NCBI GenBank assembly: GCA_964444975.1
Contig: CAYUJD010000018.1
Span: 1-52,487, forward strand
Source of the DNA: VBAS01 sp964444975
GTDB lineage: Bacteria; Bacteroidota; Bacteroidia; Chitinophagales; Chitinophagaceae
Length of the DNA stretch: 52,487 bases
Direction of reading: 5' to 3'
Part shown: positions 18,999 to 27,660 of the stretch, piece after piece
Layout: each line of letters opens with the position of its first letter
Numbering within the stretch: the stretch's first letter is position 1
Notes under the pieces: generated by a model
The model's database searches: none
Told to the model about the DNA's origin: nothing
What the model saw: only the letters and a program-made list of their open reading frames with translations
Translations under genes and position numbers: made by a program

Positions 18999-19712
18999 TC
19001 ACAACATAGTCATTGCTCTTTCAAGATCCTCTGGTGTATCAATAGCCACGTTGATGTAGGCGGTTTCGGCCATTCTTATTTTTACCCCGTTTTCAAGAAA
19101 GCGCAGTTGCTCCAGCTTTTCGGTTTCTTCCAACGCCGAATGCGGCCAGGTGGTGAAAAGCAGCAGCATTTCTTTCCGGTAAGCATACACACCTGCATGA
19201 AGAAAATAATTTGCCGCAACCCCGGCGTCACGCCGGTGTGGAATTGTGCTCCTGCTGAAATAAAGCGCATTGTTGTTTTTATCCGTCACCACTTTTACAT
19301 TGTGGGGGTTTTGCGCTTCCTGTTCTGAAATTTTCCGCATCAGCGAAGCCACCTGCACGGATGGGTCATCAAAAAGCTGCACCAGTTTTTCCAGCGGCTC
19401 TTTGCTGATGAAAGGTTCATCGCCCTGCACATTCACCACCACATCCGCATCCAGCATCGCCACGGCTTCGGCAATGCGGTCGCTGCCGCTGTCATGTTCT
19501 TTGCGGCTCATCACCGCTTTTCCGCCATGTTGTATTATTTCATCAAAAATAATTTCGCTGTCGGTGGCCACCAGCACGTCATCAAACAAGCCGGCGGCTA
19601 CGGTATTGTCATACACATGGCGGATAATGGATTTGTTTCCCAGCATCTGCATCAGCTTGCCGGGAAAGCGTGTGGCAGCATAGCGGGCGGGAATCACTGC
19701 AACAAATTTCAT
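18999..19712 (-). CDS. kdsB: 3-deoxy-manno-octulosonate cytidylyltransferase KdsB
   Basis: 237-residue cytosolic enzyme that activates Kdo with CTP for lipopolysaccharide inner-core synthesis. Signature blocks: VIPARYAATRFPGKLM (nucleotide-binding loop), VLVATDSEII, RKEHDSGSDRIAEA, VVNVQGDEPFI (metal-binding Asp), ALYFSRSTIP and AYINVAIDTPEDL. Length matches the family. No other Kdo gene is adjacent. Confidence 0.96.
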   Translation of the reverse strand: MKFVAVIPARYAATRFPGKLMQMLGNKSIIRHVYDNTVAAGLFDDVLVATDSEIIFDEIIQHGGKAVMSRKEHDSGSDRIAEAVAMLDADVVVNVQGDEPFISKEPLEKLVQLFDDPSVQVASLMRKISEQEAQNPHNVKVVTDKNNNALYFSRSTIPHRRDAGVAANYFLHAGVYAYRKEMLLLFTTWPHSALEETEKLEQLRFLENGVKIRMAETAYINVAIDTPEDLERAMTML

Positions 19713-19754
19713 CGGGGGAAGTTAGGATAATCCTTAAAAAAACAAATCTGCTAA

Positions 19755-20585
19755 TCAGTCTATCTCCAGTTTCTGAAAAGGTTTTTTCAGCAGCGCCACC
19801 AGGTCTTCATCTTTTTCATTGGGATAATAGCGGTCGAGGCCGTAACGGATATCTTTGGGGTCAAGCGTTTTGAAAGTGCCAAAGATGCGATCCCAGAAGG
19901 CAAACACACCCCCGTAGTTGCTGTCGGTGAAGGGCTGTTTCCAGTGGTGATGCACTTTGTGCATGTTGGGTGAAACGAGAATAAAGCTCATCACCTTATC
20001 TACACGGGGGTTCAGCGAAATATTGGCGTGTGTAATACCGGTAAATATGGTGAGCAGTGTCTGGTAAATCATTACACCGTACATAGGGGCGCCGCTGAGG
20101 TAGATGGCGATGAGAAAAAACAATCCGCGCCATACACTTTCCAGCGGGTGATGCCGCAGGCCGCTGGTTACATCCACATTATTATCCGTATGATGAATGA
20201 TATGCATGCGCCAGAACAACGGCACCTTATGCTCAATAAGATGCGAAAGCCAGCCGCCGAAAAAATCGAGAGCCAGTGCGGAAATAACAATGACAGCAAA
20301 CACCGAAGCATGCAGCCAGTACACAAGGCCAAACTGGTTTTGAGCGGCCCAATCGGACAGCAAAACGATGAGTACGCCAAAGCCGGTATGAATAACGAGA
20401 TGGATAACGGTGAAAAAAATATTCACTGCAGCATGACGGAGCTTATTTTTTTTATAGCGTAAAGGCAGCAGGGGTATGGCGCCCTCGATGAACCAAAGAA
20501 TCAGCATGCTGCCCACAATGAAAGCCATTCGTTCCAGCGGCCGTTCTTCAAGGGTATTGAAATAGCGCAACAGTGAATCCCACAT
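19755..20585 (-). CDS. Sterol desaturase / fatty acid hydroxylase superfamily membrane protein
   Basis: 276-residue integral membrane di-iron oxygenase. Histidine clusters are present: HLIEH (HxxxH), HIIHH (HxxHH), LRHHPLE and HKVHHHWK near residue 215. About four membrane helices lie around them. Members hydroxylate or desaturate lipid substrates; in Bacteroidota close relatives have been linked to hydroxylated lipids, but the substrate cannot be read from sequence. It starts just after the oppositely named kdsB gene in the same direction (42-base gap). Confidence 0.9.
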   Translation of the reverse strand: MWDSLLRYFNTLEERPLERMAFIVGSMLILWFIEGAIPLLPLRYKKNKLRHAAVNIFFTVIHLVIHTGFGVLIVLLSDWAAQNQFGLVYWLHASVFAVIVISALALDFFGGWLSHLIEHKVPLFWRMHIIHHTDNNVDVTSGLRHHPLESVWRGLFFLIAIYLSGAPMYGVMIYQTLLTIFTGITHANISLNPRVDKVMSFILVSPNMHKVHHHWKQPFTDSNYGGVFAFWDRIFGTFKTLDPKDIRYGLDRYYPNEKDEDLVALLKKPFQKLEID

Positions 20586-20632
20586 ACGGCAAGATTAATT
20601 TATTGAAAAGTTACGAAGGAAAAAGAATATTG

Positions 20633-20857
20633 TTATTCTGAACCGTTCTCAAAGCTTTGTAAAAGCGCAAGGGCTTTTTCCATTTGTGATTCAGGCACCA
20701 TCAGTTTAATTCCGCCCGAAAGCTGGGTGAGAAAAGGCGCTGTAGTGGCAGTGTGCTCATCCTGCAAATAACAGACGATATTTTCCTCCTGCAGCCGACC
20801 CATCACAAGGTGTGCTGAAATATAGTCATCAAAATTTCTAACGGCGACAAATTTCAC
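20633..20857 (-). CDS. DUF2007 family small protein
   Basis: About 74-residue protein with the DUF2007 pattern: VAVRNFDDYISAHLVMGRLQ, then CYLQDEH, then GGIKLMVPESQMEKALALL. DUF2007 domains are small ACT-like folds thought to bind ligands or partners; precise function unknown. The frame is open to an ATG at 20941, but the extra 28 residues (MRKLVPPLSNFF...) do not resemble the family, whose members start right at the first strand, so a GTG start at 20857 is preferred. It lies between dnaN and the hydroxylase gene, all leftward. Confidence 0.68.
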   Translation of the reverse strand: MKFVAVRNFDDYISAHLVMGRLQEENIVCYLQDEHTATTAPFLTQLSGGIKLMVPESQMEKALALLQSFENGSE

Positions 20858-20945
20858 ATTAACGGATTTGGGTGTAAAAAAACCAAAAGGAAAATTTTTC
20901 TCAGTAAAAAAATTACTTAACGGAGGCACCAATTTCCGCACAAAT

Positions 20946-20973
20946 CCCTTACACCCCTTTAGGGGCCGGGGGC
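20946..20973. repeat. Palindromic G/C-rich repeat, family P1, after dnaN
   Basis: CCCCTTTAGGGG followed by CCGGGGG. The AGGGGCCGGGGG segment is shared with the unit at 31122-31160. It abuts the dnaN stop and may serve as its transcription end. Confidence 0.5.
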
Positions 20974-20974
20974 T

Positions 20975-22090
20975 TTATTGATTCAGCATCAGCGGCATCA
21001 CCAGCATCATCAGCTCTTCGTTTTCCTCCTGCTCTGTTGGTTTTATAATGCCGGCTTTGGTGGGTGTGGAGAGTTCCATTTTCACTTCTTCGCTGTCGGC
21101 GGCGCCCAGCATTTCAATCAGGAAACGGGCATTGAAAGCAATGCTCATGTCTTCGCCATCGTAGCGGCATTTCATTCTTTCATCACCTTCAAAACTGAAG
21201 TCCACATCCTGCGCCATCAGCTCCAGCTCGCTGCCGGCAATGCTCAGCACCACCTGGTTGGTGCTTTTGTTGCTGAAGATAGCCACCCGCCGCAGCGCTC
21301 CCTGGAAGTCATTTTTGTTTACCACCAGCTTGTAAGGATTATCGGTTGGTATCACCACTTTATAATCCGGGAAACGGGCATCAATCAGCCGGCAGCTCAT
21401 TTGCGTGGTGCCGTGCTTTACAAAAAAATGATTGCTGTTGTAGCTGATGCTTATTTCATCATCGTTGGCGGGCAGCGCCGATTTTAAAAGTGTCAAAGGT
21501 TTTTTGGGTACAATGAAGGAGTCGGTTTTCGGGCAGCTCACATCATTTCGCCTGTACTTTACCAGCCGGTGCGCATCGGTGGCCACGCATTGCAATCCTT
21601 TTTTATCCAGTTCAAAATACACACCCGTCATAGCAGGGCGCAGGTCGTCGTTGCTTACGGCAAACAGTGTTTTATTAATAGCAGTGGTCAAAGCCGATGC
21701 GGTGGTTTTGAATGATGTGGTATCGTCGGCCGAAGGTTCTTTGGGGAAATTATCCGGGTTTTCGCCCATCACCTTGTACTTACCGCTGTCGCTGGTGATT
21801 TCGATGCCGAAGTTTTTATCAATGTTGAAGGTCAGCGGCTGGTCGGGAATATTTTTCAAACTGTCCAGCAGAATTTTTGCCGGTATACACACCTTGCCGC
21901 TGTCTTTCGCTTCAATATCCATCTGGATGCGCATCACCGTTTCCAGGTCGGTAGCTACCACGCTGAGTTTGTTTTTTTCCACGTCAAACAAAAAATCTTC
22001 CAGTATGGGCAATACGGTATTGGCGTTGATAACGCCGGCAATGTGCTGCAGCTGTTTCAGTAAAGCCGATGAGGAAACGATAAACTTCAT
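20975..22090 (-). CDS. dnaN: DNA polymerase III beta subunit (sliding clamp)
   Basis: 371-residue clamp that forms a ring dimer around DNA and tethers the replicative polymerase. The three clamp-fold repeats are recognisable. N-terminal repeat: MKFIVSSSALLKQL and TVLPILEDFLF. Middle repeat: LRPAMTGVYFEL, CVATDAHRL. C-terminal repeat: ISIAGSELELMAQ and the terminal LMMLVMPLML before the stop. Length is standard. dnaA and recF are not adjacent, a normal arrangement in this phylum; the clamp gene lies 18 kb from the origin-like region at 2475-2776. Confidence 0.97.
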   Translation of the reverse strand: MKFIVSSSALLKQLQHIAGVINANTVLPILEDFLFDVEKNKLSVVATDLETVMRIQMDIEAKDSGKVCIPAKILLDSLKNIPDQPLTFNIDKNFGIEITSDSGKYKVMGENPDNFPKEPSADDTTSFKTTASALTTAINKTLFAVSNDDLRPAMTGVYFELDKKGLQCVATDAHRLVKYRRNDVSCPKTDSFIVPKKPLTLLKSALPANDDEISISYNSNHFFVKHGTTQMSCRLIDARFPDYKVVIPTDNPYKLVVNKNDFQGALRRVAIFSNKSTNQVVLSIAGSELELMAQDVDFSFEGDERMKCRYDGEDMSIAFNARFLIEMLGAADSEEVKMELSTPTKAGIIKPTEQEENEELMMLVMPLMLNQ

Positions 22091-22225
22091 CTTGCAAATG
22101 GTTTGTGGCGAAGCTAATGATTTTTAAGTTATAGCCAACCAACCGCCGGGTGGGGTGGATTAATTGGGGGAAATAGGATTCCGGAAAAATTATTTGTATT
22201 TTACCCCGATAAAACTCCAACTCTT

Positions 22226-25200
22226 ATGACACTCCACCTGAAAACCGGGATGATTTTCGTTGCAGTTCTTTCCATTAATCTTTTTACTGCAGCACAGCAG
22301 GCCGAAAATCACAATTCCACCCGTTCCAATCGCAGCTCACGCCTTGCAGGCGGATTTAATTTTCAAATGACACCGCAATATGGTATAAACCTGGAAGGTG
22401 ATGCGGTAGATTCATTATTCTTCCGCGGCAATGGCGCCGGCGTAAAAATGAATGCCGGTTATTCCTTCGGCAATTTCGGCATCGGCCTCAGCAGCGGGTT
22501 TGTTTCTGCCGAAACAGACAAGACAAAAATCAATGAATTTATTTCCGGTACGGGATTGCCGCCGGATCAGCTGCTCATCCACACATCCAACCAGCAAAAT
22601 ATGTACTTCCTGCTCGGGCCAACTGCACAGTTTGGTAATAAAATAAAAGCAGCCATTCATGCAAAAGGAGGATTGTTTATTAACAACAGCGGCTTTGTCA
22701 ACATCCGCCGGCTGGGTGCGGTAAATTCTGTTTACCGCAACGAACCTTCATCCAAAAGTGTTTTCCCGGGTTTCAGCGCCGGGTTCAATCTTGAATTCCC
22801 GGTTTCAGGTCTTGTATCTGTCGGGTTCGCCACCGATTATTTAAACAGCAAAAGCGAAGTGGTGAATTATGACATCCGCCGCGGCGCCGCAATTGAAGGT
22901 ACCAGGCTTTCAAAAAATATTTCCAGCCTCATGGCGGGCATCAGCATCCGCTACAATATTCAGTCGCCACGGGATGTAGCAAGCAGCCAGGCAATGGGGC
23001 AAAGAGTATTGCCTACTGTAAATAAAAGAGAAAACTCTAAAAATGTGGCAAGTGAAAAAACCGAAGTGATGTTTAACCCGAAGGAATATACCATCACAAA
23101 AAAATATCAGCCCGGCCAGCCGCAGTATGGTAATCTTGTTTCGGATGAAAGCTGCGGTCCGGTGACGGTGAAAAGAACTTTGGACAACGGTACCGTGGAC
23201 GAAATGACTTTTGCCTGCCCCGAAGACGCCGCGACGTTTTTCCAGCACACCGGTGATTTTTCTGAACGACCCACCTGGACATCTTCCAACCCGCGGAAAA
23301 GTTTTGTGCTGCCGCATGTGCTTGAAAAAAGCGGTTCCATTTCCGGAAGAGTAACGTGGACTTCACCAAATACCGGCATTGGAATTATCACCAACAAAAC
23401 CATCCGTGGCGGTGGCATCCGGATGAACGAAAACCAGGGCACGACAAGAACCACACCCAGCACATCGTTTGGCACCATGGTACGTATGTCGGCAAGAGAA
23501 GCCGGCAGCGGCCTGGCTACAGGGAAAAGACAACATGAACCGGTATTTATCGAAAACGAGGAAGAAATTTGCAATCCCTGCATGACCGATGTTAAACTGG
23601 TTGCGCATGAGCTGACACATGTAGTGCAGCAAAGAAAAAGCGGCAGCATGCAGGGCGCCCAAACCAACCCGCTGTATGAAGATGATACGAAAATTTTTGC
23701 AACCGATGAGCCGGGCATAAACGGAATTGCTGGTCTGAAAGTTTCGCTGGTGGATGCGGTTACGGGCAGGGTGGCAGCCACCACTGCCACCGAAAGCAAC
23801 GGCGATTTCTTTTTCGGCAATGTTCCGTACGGAAATTATACTATGAAACTCAGCGGCTCATTTACCGGCAAAAAGGGATACGACATTTATTTAAAAACAA
23901 AATCAGAACTGGAAGCCGATGTAGTGTGGAGCGGCGAAGAAGTGCAGCTTACTTTGTTCAGCAGCGGTAACAATTCCGGTGAATCAAACAGAGTCAATAC
24001 GTCCCGCTCCAATATCAAGAACATTGTAATAGTGGATGCCGATACAGATGGCGATGGTGCTTTTGATACATACCGTGTTGCCGGCACGCTTAACGATGGT
24101 GTATCAAAAGACCTGACTGGCGATGCATCTGCAAGCCGTGTAAATAAAATCGAATCTTTTACACTGAAACAATCGGCTATGCAGATGCCGGGAGGTTTTG
24201 GTTCGAAGCCGGGCGGTTTTAGCAAAGGAGTTAAGCTTACCGGCATCACTGTAGCCAGCGGCGATGTGAACGGCGATGGCATCAGCAGCTTGAAAGCAAC
24301 TGCCAGCTTCAGCGACGGATCCACGTGGGATATTACAAAAGATATACTCGTAAACAACAGCCATACCCGGTACCGGCAATACGGTATTGCAGTTGCCGAC
24401 CTGGATGGCGATGGCATGGCCGATGCAGTAATCAATACCAGCCGGTCGAACATAAAAAACCAGCGAACTACAAATACAGATAATGAGGAAGAACCGCTGG
24501 GTGTAGTAAAAACAAAAACAAAATCGAACCAGTCGAATGACAGGATGAGCATCGGCAGCGTTGGGAACAGTGATGTATGTAACCCCTGTACCAACACGTA
24601 CCGGGTAATTGTTGCCGACCTGGATGGGGATGGAAAAGCGGAAGCAGCGCTGAACACATCTCACTCCAACATCAAAAACCTGCGGGTAACGATGGCCGAC
24701 CTGGACGGCGACGGAGCGGCCGAAGCAGCCATCAACGGTTCCAATTCCAACATTAAAAATATGCGGGTGGCTGCCGGCGATGTAGATGGCGACGGCATGA
24801 CCGACATAATCATGGGTGCTAAAGTCAGCGATTTTGGAATGAGCCGCTCCCTGACCACATTGCAACCCGGCGACCCCATACCTGGTGTTGACATTAAACT
24901 GGGAAGTAAAAAAAGCGGTGCAGAAAAAAATATTACTGCCGATGACGCCGGAAAAATAAGAGTGATTGGTCCCGACATGGAGCCCGATACGTATACCTTG
25001 TTTGTAACATCCAATATTTATATTGAAGATGAAACACAGGTAACTGTTGGCGATGCAAATGAAATTGCCATTGACGAAGAAGGCGTACAGCGCAGCAGCG
25101 GCGGCATTAAACAAACCATGCAGACACAGGTGAGAAAATGGGAACCATCGCCTTCAGCCCGGGCCGCCATCAATGGCAGCAACAGCAATATCAAAAATCT

Positions 25201-25519
25201 GCTGACAACAGTGGATGAGCTGGAACAAATGCTGAACAATGATAATACTGCCTCCGAAGCAGCCATCAACGGTTCAAATTCCAACATTAAAAATCTGCGT
25301 ACTGCAGCGGGCGGTTTAACCCAAGCCCTCGATAACCTGACCACAATGGATAAAACGGAGGCTTTGGCATTGTTGCAAACCAGAATGGCGGCCATGAATA
25401 TGCAATTTCTTGCCCTGCAGCAATCGCTTCGGCTGGCAGGCGGGCAGTACAGCAGCATTTCCATTGTGCTGAAAACAAAACACGACACGGTGAAGAACAG
25501 CATCAACAATGTGCGGTAA
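22226..25519 (+). CDS. Large secreted mosaic protein with NxSxSNIKN / DxDGDG repeats
   Basis: 1097 residues, no family recognised for the whole. Signal peptide about 1-23. Residues 38-247 look like an outer-membrane beta-barrel-type domain (alternating GVKMNAGYSFGNFGIGLSSG). At 283 FNPKEYTITKK recalls the start of contractile-injection tube proteins. At 461-465 HELTH, in LVAHELTHVVQQRKSG, matches the zinc motif of DUF4157 (eCIS core) domains, without the rest of that domain. Residues 503-553 resemble a CarboxypepD_reg/SdrD-type beta sandwich; a second such stretch is near 885-945. From 591 six copies of NxSxSNIKN occur (591, 737, 810, 837, 983, 1015), several joined to calcium-type DxDGDG loops as in FG-GAP/VCBS repeats. 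Helical C terminus. No evident enzyme partner nearby; likely cell-surface. Confidence 0.75.
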   Translation: MTLHLKTGMIFVAVLSINLFTAAQQAENHNSTRSNRSSRLAGGFNFQMTPQYGINLEGDAVDSLFFRGNGAGVKMNAGYSFGNFGIGLSSGFVSAETDKTKINEFISGTGLPPDQLLIHTSNQQNMYFLLGPTAQFGNKIKAAIHAKGGLFINNSGFVNIRRLGAVNSVYRNEPSSKSVFPGFSAGFNLEFPVSGLVSVGFATDYLNSKSEVVNYDIRRGAAIEGTRLSKNISSLMAGISIRYNIQSPRDVASSQAMGQRVLPTVNKRENSKNVASEKTEVMFNPKEYTITKKYQPGQPQYGNLVSDESCGPVTVKRTLDNGTVDEMTFACPEDAATFFQHTGDFSERPTWTSSNPRKSFVLPHVLEKSGSISGRVTWTSPNTGIGIITNKTIRGGGIRMNENQGTTRTTPSTSFGTMVRMSAREAGSGLATGKRQHEPVFIENEEEICNPCMTDVKLVAHELTHVVQQRKSGSMQGAQTNPLYEDDTKIFATDEPGINGIAGLKVSLVDAVTGRVAATTATESNGDFFFGNVPYGNYTMKLSGSFTGKKGYDIYLKTKSELEADVVWSGEEVQLTLFSSGNNSGESNRVNTSRSNIKNIVIVDADTDGDGAFDTYRVAGTLNDGVSKDLTGDASASRVNKIESFTLKQSAMQMPGGFGSKPGGFSKGVKLTGITVASGDVNGDGISSLKATASFSDGSTWDITKDILVNNSHTRYRQYGIAVADLDGDGMADAVINTSRSNIKNQRTTNTDNEEEPLGVVKTKTKSNQSNDRMSIGSVGNSDVCNPCTNTYRVIVADLDGDGKAEAALNTSHSNIKNLRVTMADLDGDGAAEAAINGSNSNIKNMRVAAGDVDGDGMTDIIMGAKVSDFGMSRSLTTLQPGDPIPGVDIKLGSKKSGAEKNITADDAGKIRVIGPDMEPDTYTLFVTSNIYIEDETQVTVGDANEIAIDEEGVQRSSGGIKQTMQTQVRKWEPSPSARAAINGSNSNIKNLLTTVDELEQMLNNDNTASEAAINGSNSNIKNLRTAAGGLTQALDNLTTMDKTEALALLQTRMAAMNMQFLALQQSLRLAGGQYSSISIVLKTKHDTVKNSINNVR
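23996..25294 (+). repeat. Six coding copies of the NxSxSNIKN repeat
   Basis: Copies begin at 23996, 24434, 24653, 24734, 25172 and 25268 (27 bases each). Copies four and six are nearly identical in DNA across about 40 bases. Copies five and six encode the same 13 residues (AAINGSNSNIKNL) with 8 synonymous codon differences, showing that the peptide rather than the DNA is being conserved. Confidence 0.85.
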
Positions 25520-25875
25520 AAAATAATTTTGGTTTGCTGCGGAAACACGGAAATCAAAATTCCGTGCCTCCGTGGCAATTAATTTTCAGAAGCCGGGCAG
25601 CTTCTTAGTTTTGCTGCGATGCAAAAAAGAACATTCACCAAAGAGCAGGTGTACCAGAAACTGAAACACTACTGCGCATGGCAGCCCCGCTGCCGCAGCG
25701 AAGCAAGGGAGAAAATCTTTTCTTTCGGGTTGAAAAGACCGGAAGCCGAAGAACTTCTTTCCCGCCGGTGGTATAATGTGCAGTAAAAAATAATTCTGGT
25801 TTGCCACGGAAACACAGAGGAACACGGAAATCAAAATTCCGTGCCTCCGTGGCAATTAATTTTCAGAAGCCGGGC
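25508..25875 (+). repeat. Tandem duplication spanning the end of the SNIKN gene and start of recX
   Basis: AATGTGC(G/A)GTAAAAAATAATT recurs at 25508 and 25775, an offset of 267. The second copy has substitutions and about 10 extra bases (CACAGAGGAA). Bases 25544-25764 are repeated at 25976-26196 after the gap, and 25544-25598 again at 25821-25875. The unit includes an inverted repeat (TGCCACGG...CCGTGGCA with ACGGAAAT/ATTCCGT inside). Real tandem amplification, an assembly join error, or both. Confidence 0.8.
25619..25786 (+). pseudogene. recX: Truncated recX copy
   Basis: Encodes the first 49 residues of RecX (MQKRTFTKEQ to EELLSR), identical in DNA to 26051-26196, then runs into RWYNVQ and a stop, the last codons coming from the duplicated tail of the upstream gene. 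It has the same promoter box (TAGTTTTG, 25606-25613). It lacks most of the RecX helical repeats and is not expected to function. Confidence 0.8.
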
Positions 25876-25975
25876 NNNNNNNNNNNNNNNNNNNNNNNNN
25901 NNNNNNNNNNNNNNNNNNNNNNNNNNNNNNNNNNNNNNNNNNNNNNNNNNNNNNNNNNNNNNNNNNNNNNNNNNN
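25876..25975. other. Assembly gap (100 N)
   Basis: Exactly 100 undetermined bases, a conventional placeholder for an unknown length. Its two edges carry the same repeat, so further repeat copies may be hidden here. Confidence 0.99.
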
Positions 25976-26037
25976 AACACGGAAATCAAAATTCCGTGCC
26001 TCCGTGGCAATTAATTTTCAGAAGCCGGGCAGCTTCT

Positions 26038-26045
26038 TAGTTTTG
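26038..26045 (+). promoter_or_regulatory. -7 box TAGTTTTG before recX
   Basis: Exact TAnnTTTG five bases before the recX ATG, implying a nearly leaderless transcript; also present in the truncated copy at 25606-25613. Confidence 0.5.
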
Positions 26046-26050
26046 CTGCG

Positions 26051-26527
26051 ATGCAAAAAAGAACATTCACCAAAGAGCAGGTGTACCAGAAACTGAAACA
26101 CTACTGCGCATGGCAGCCCCGCTGCCGCAGCGAAGCAAGGGAGAAAATCTTTTCTTTCGGGTTGAAAAGACCGGAAGCCGAAGAACTTCTTTCCCGTCTG
26201 GTGGATGACGGGTTTTTAAATGAAGAAAAATTTGCTGTCCTGTTTGCTGCCGGCAGATTCGGCATGAAGCAGTGGGGAAGAAAAAAAATAAAGGCGGCGC
26301 TAAATGCAAAGCGGGTAAGCCCCGCCGGCATTACAAAAGCGCTTCGTGAAATTGATTCAAAAAAATATACTGAAACACTTCAGCGCCTTGCCGGCAGGAA
26401 ATGGAAGTCGGTGAACGGCGCCGGCGTGAACCTGTTTGTGAAGATGACTAAAACCCGGAACTATCTTTTGCAGAAGGGCTACGAACCGCAGTTGGTAGCC
26501 GCTGTGCTGAAAGAACTGCAGCAATAA
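26051..26527 (+). CDS. recX: Regulatory protein RecX
   Basis: 158-residue helical-repeat protein that modulates RecA filaments. Visible marks: YQKLKHYCAWQPRCRSEAREKI (shown in part: YCAWQPRCRSEA), LLSRLVDDGFLNEEKFA, the FGMKQWGRKKIKAALNAK repeat and KTRNYLLQKGYEPQLV near the C terminus. Length is typical. recA is not in the window. The first 146 coding bases are duplicated upstream at 25619-25764. Confidence 0.93.
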   Translation: MQKRTFTKEQVYQKLKHYCAWQPRCRSEAREKIFSFGLKRPEAEELLSRLVDDGFLNEEKFAVLFAAGRFGMKQWGRKKIKAALNAKRVSPAGITKALREIDSKKYTETLQRLAGRKWKSVNGAGVNLFVKMTKTRNYLLQKGYEPQLVAAVLKELQQ

Positions 26528-26568
26528 TCTTCTTTTTATTCCCCGCTGTTTGTATCTTGATTCATCAA

Positions 26569-27543
26569 ATGAAGCCGCCGGTACTTCTTGCCGCCTCTGT
26601 TTTCTTCTGCCTGCATTTATTTTCACAAAAAGGGCAGCAGGATTATCTGCATGAATTCAGCATTACTACCGAAAACGATAATTACGCATTCACCTTTGCC
26701 GATGGCTACTATACCAACGGTCTTTTCCTGCACTACAGCCGGCCGGCCGTATGGAAAACAAATGACAGGCTGGTAAAAATAATCAGCAACTGGCAGATCG
26801 GCCAGATGATGTTTGTATCCGAATCTTTTTATGACCGCTCATACCGCAACATTGACCGGCCTTTCAGCGGGTATCTTTTTTTGCAGAAGGGCTATAAATT
26901 TTTTTACCACAAAGGACATGTGCTGCAAACAGCAATCGAAGCAGGCGCCACCGGCAAAAGCTCGATGGCGCAGCAGGTACAGACCTGGTATCACCATGCA
27001 ACCGGCCTTCCCAAGGTAAGCGGCTGGGTGTACCAGCTCAATGGAGAAGCAAGCCTCGGTATTTCTGCAAAATATCATTATGACCTGCTGGGTATTGCCA
27101 GGCCTAAACGATTGCTTGAGCTGATGGCGACCGCTGATGCCCGTGCCGGCAATGCCTTTACCAATGCATCGGCGGGAGTGATGGTAAAGTTTGGCAACTT
27201 TGAAAACCCTGCGCAAAGCAGTTTTTATAATGCAAGGGCAGGAAGGGGAACCGCGGGAAAACTGAAACGCAACGCCGAAGTGTTTATTTATTTTCACCCG
27301 CGGCTGGTGCACCAGTGGTACAATGCCACCGTGCAGGGGCCGCTCTTCCGCAGCGATAAGGGCCCGCTTGTTTCGGGCATTACAAAAAACTTTTACATGC
27401 ATTCATGGGGCATTCATTATGCCGAAAAGCGCTGGACGCTGGACGTTCATTTCACTTTCAAAAACCGGGAAGCCCTTACCATGCGGGAAAAAGAAAGGTT
27501 TGGCAGCATTTCCCTGGGTTACCGGTTTGGGAGATTGAAATAA
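26569..27543 (+). CDS. LpxR-like lipid A deacylase family protein (DUF2219)
   Basis: 324-residue outer-membrane beta-barrel protein with a signal peptide (KPPVLLAASVFFCLHLFSQ). The family signature is at the mature N terminus: TENDNYAFTFADGYYTNGLFLHY, cited here in part as TENDNY and DGYYTNG. Further barrel strands show alternating hydrophobic residues and the chain ends in GSISLGYRFGRL, a good outer-membrane insertion end. LpxR removes the 3'-acyloxyacyl chain of lipid A in some Gammaproteobacteria; Bacteroidota members are uncharacterised. Start ATG at 26569; the TTG twelve bases earlier is less likely. Confidence 0.85.
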   Translation: MKPPVLLAASVFFCLHLFSQKGQQDYLHEFSITTENDNYAFTFADGYYTNGLFLHYSRPAVWKTNDRLVKIISNWQIGQMMFVSESFYDRSYRNIDRPFSGYLFLQKGYKFFYHKGHVLQTAIEAGATGKSSMAQQVQTWYHHATGLPKVSGWVYQLNGEASLGISAKYHYDLLGIARPKRLLELMATADARAGNAFTNASAGVMVKFGNFENPAQSSFYNARAGRGTAGKLKRNAEVFIYFHPRLVHQWYNATVQGPLFRSDKGPLVSGITKNFYMHSWGIHYAEKRWTLDVHFTFKNREALTMREKERFGSISLGYRFGRLK

Positions 27544-27600
27544 TAATCTGAAAAGTTTAGGGAACAATATGTCGGGTTCAATGGGCCTTTTTCCCGGGGG

Positions 27601-27608
27601 TATTTTTG
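27601..27608 (+). promoter_or_regulatory. -7 box TATTTTTG before the DUF4265 gene
   Basis: Exact TAnnTTTG 52 bases before the ATG at 27661; no convincing -33 element. Confidence 0.4.
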
Positions 27609-27660
27609 ATCGTCGTTTAAATTTACGTGTTTTTGATAACTTGGCATCACACCCTAATCA

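Noticed and set aside
20857..20941. 28-residue N-terminal extension of the DUF2007 protein
   Set aside because: Extension looks non-coding and family members start at the first strand; kept GTG start instead, with moderate confidence.
24104..25114. 336-codon open frame opposite the SNIKN gene
   Set aside because: Mirror of the DxDGDG repeats on the other strand; Cys/His/Phe-rich composition typical of a shadow frame.
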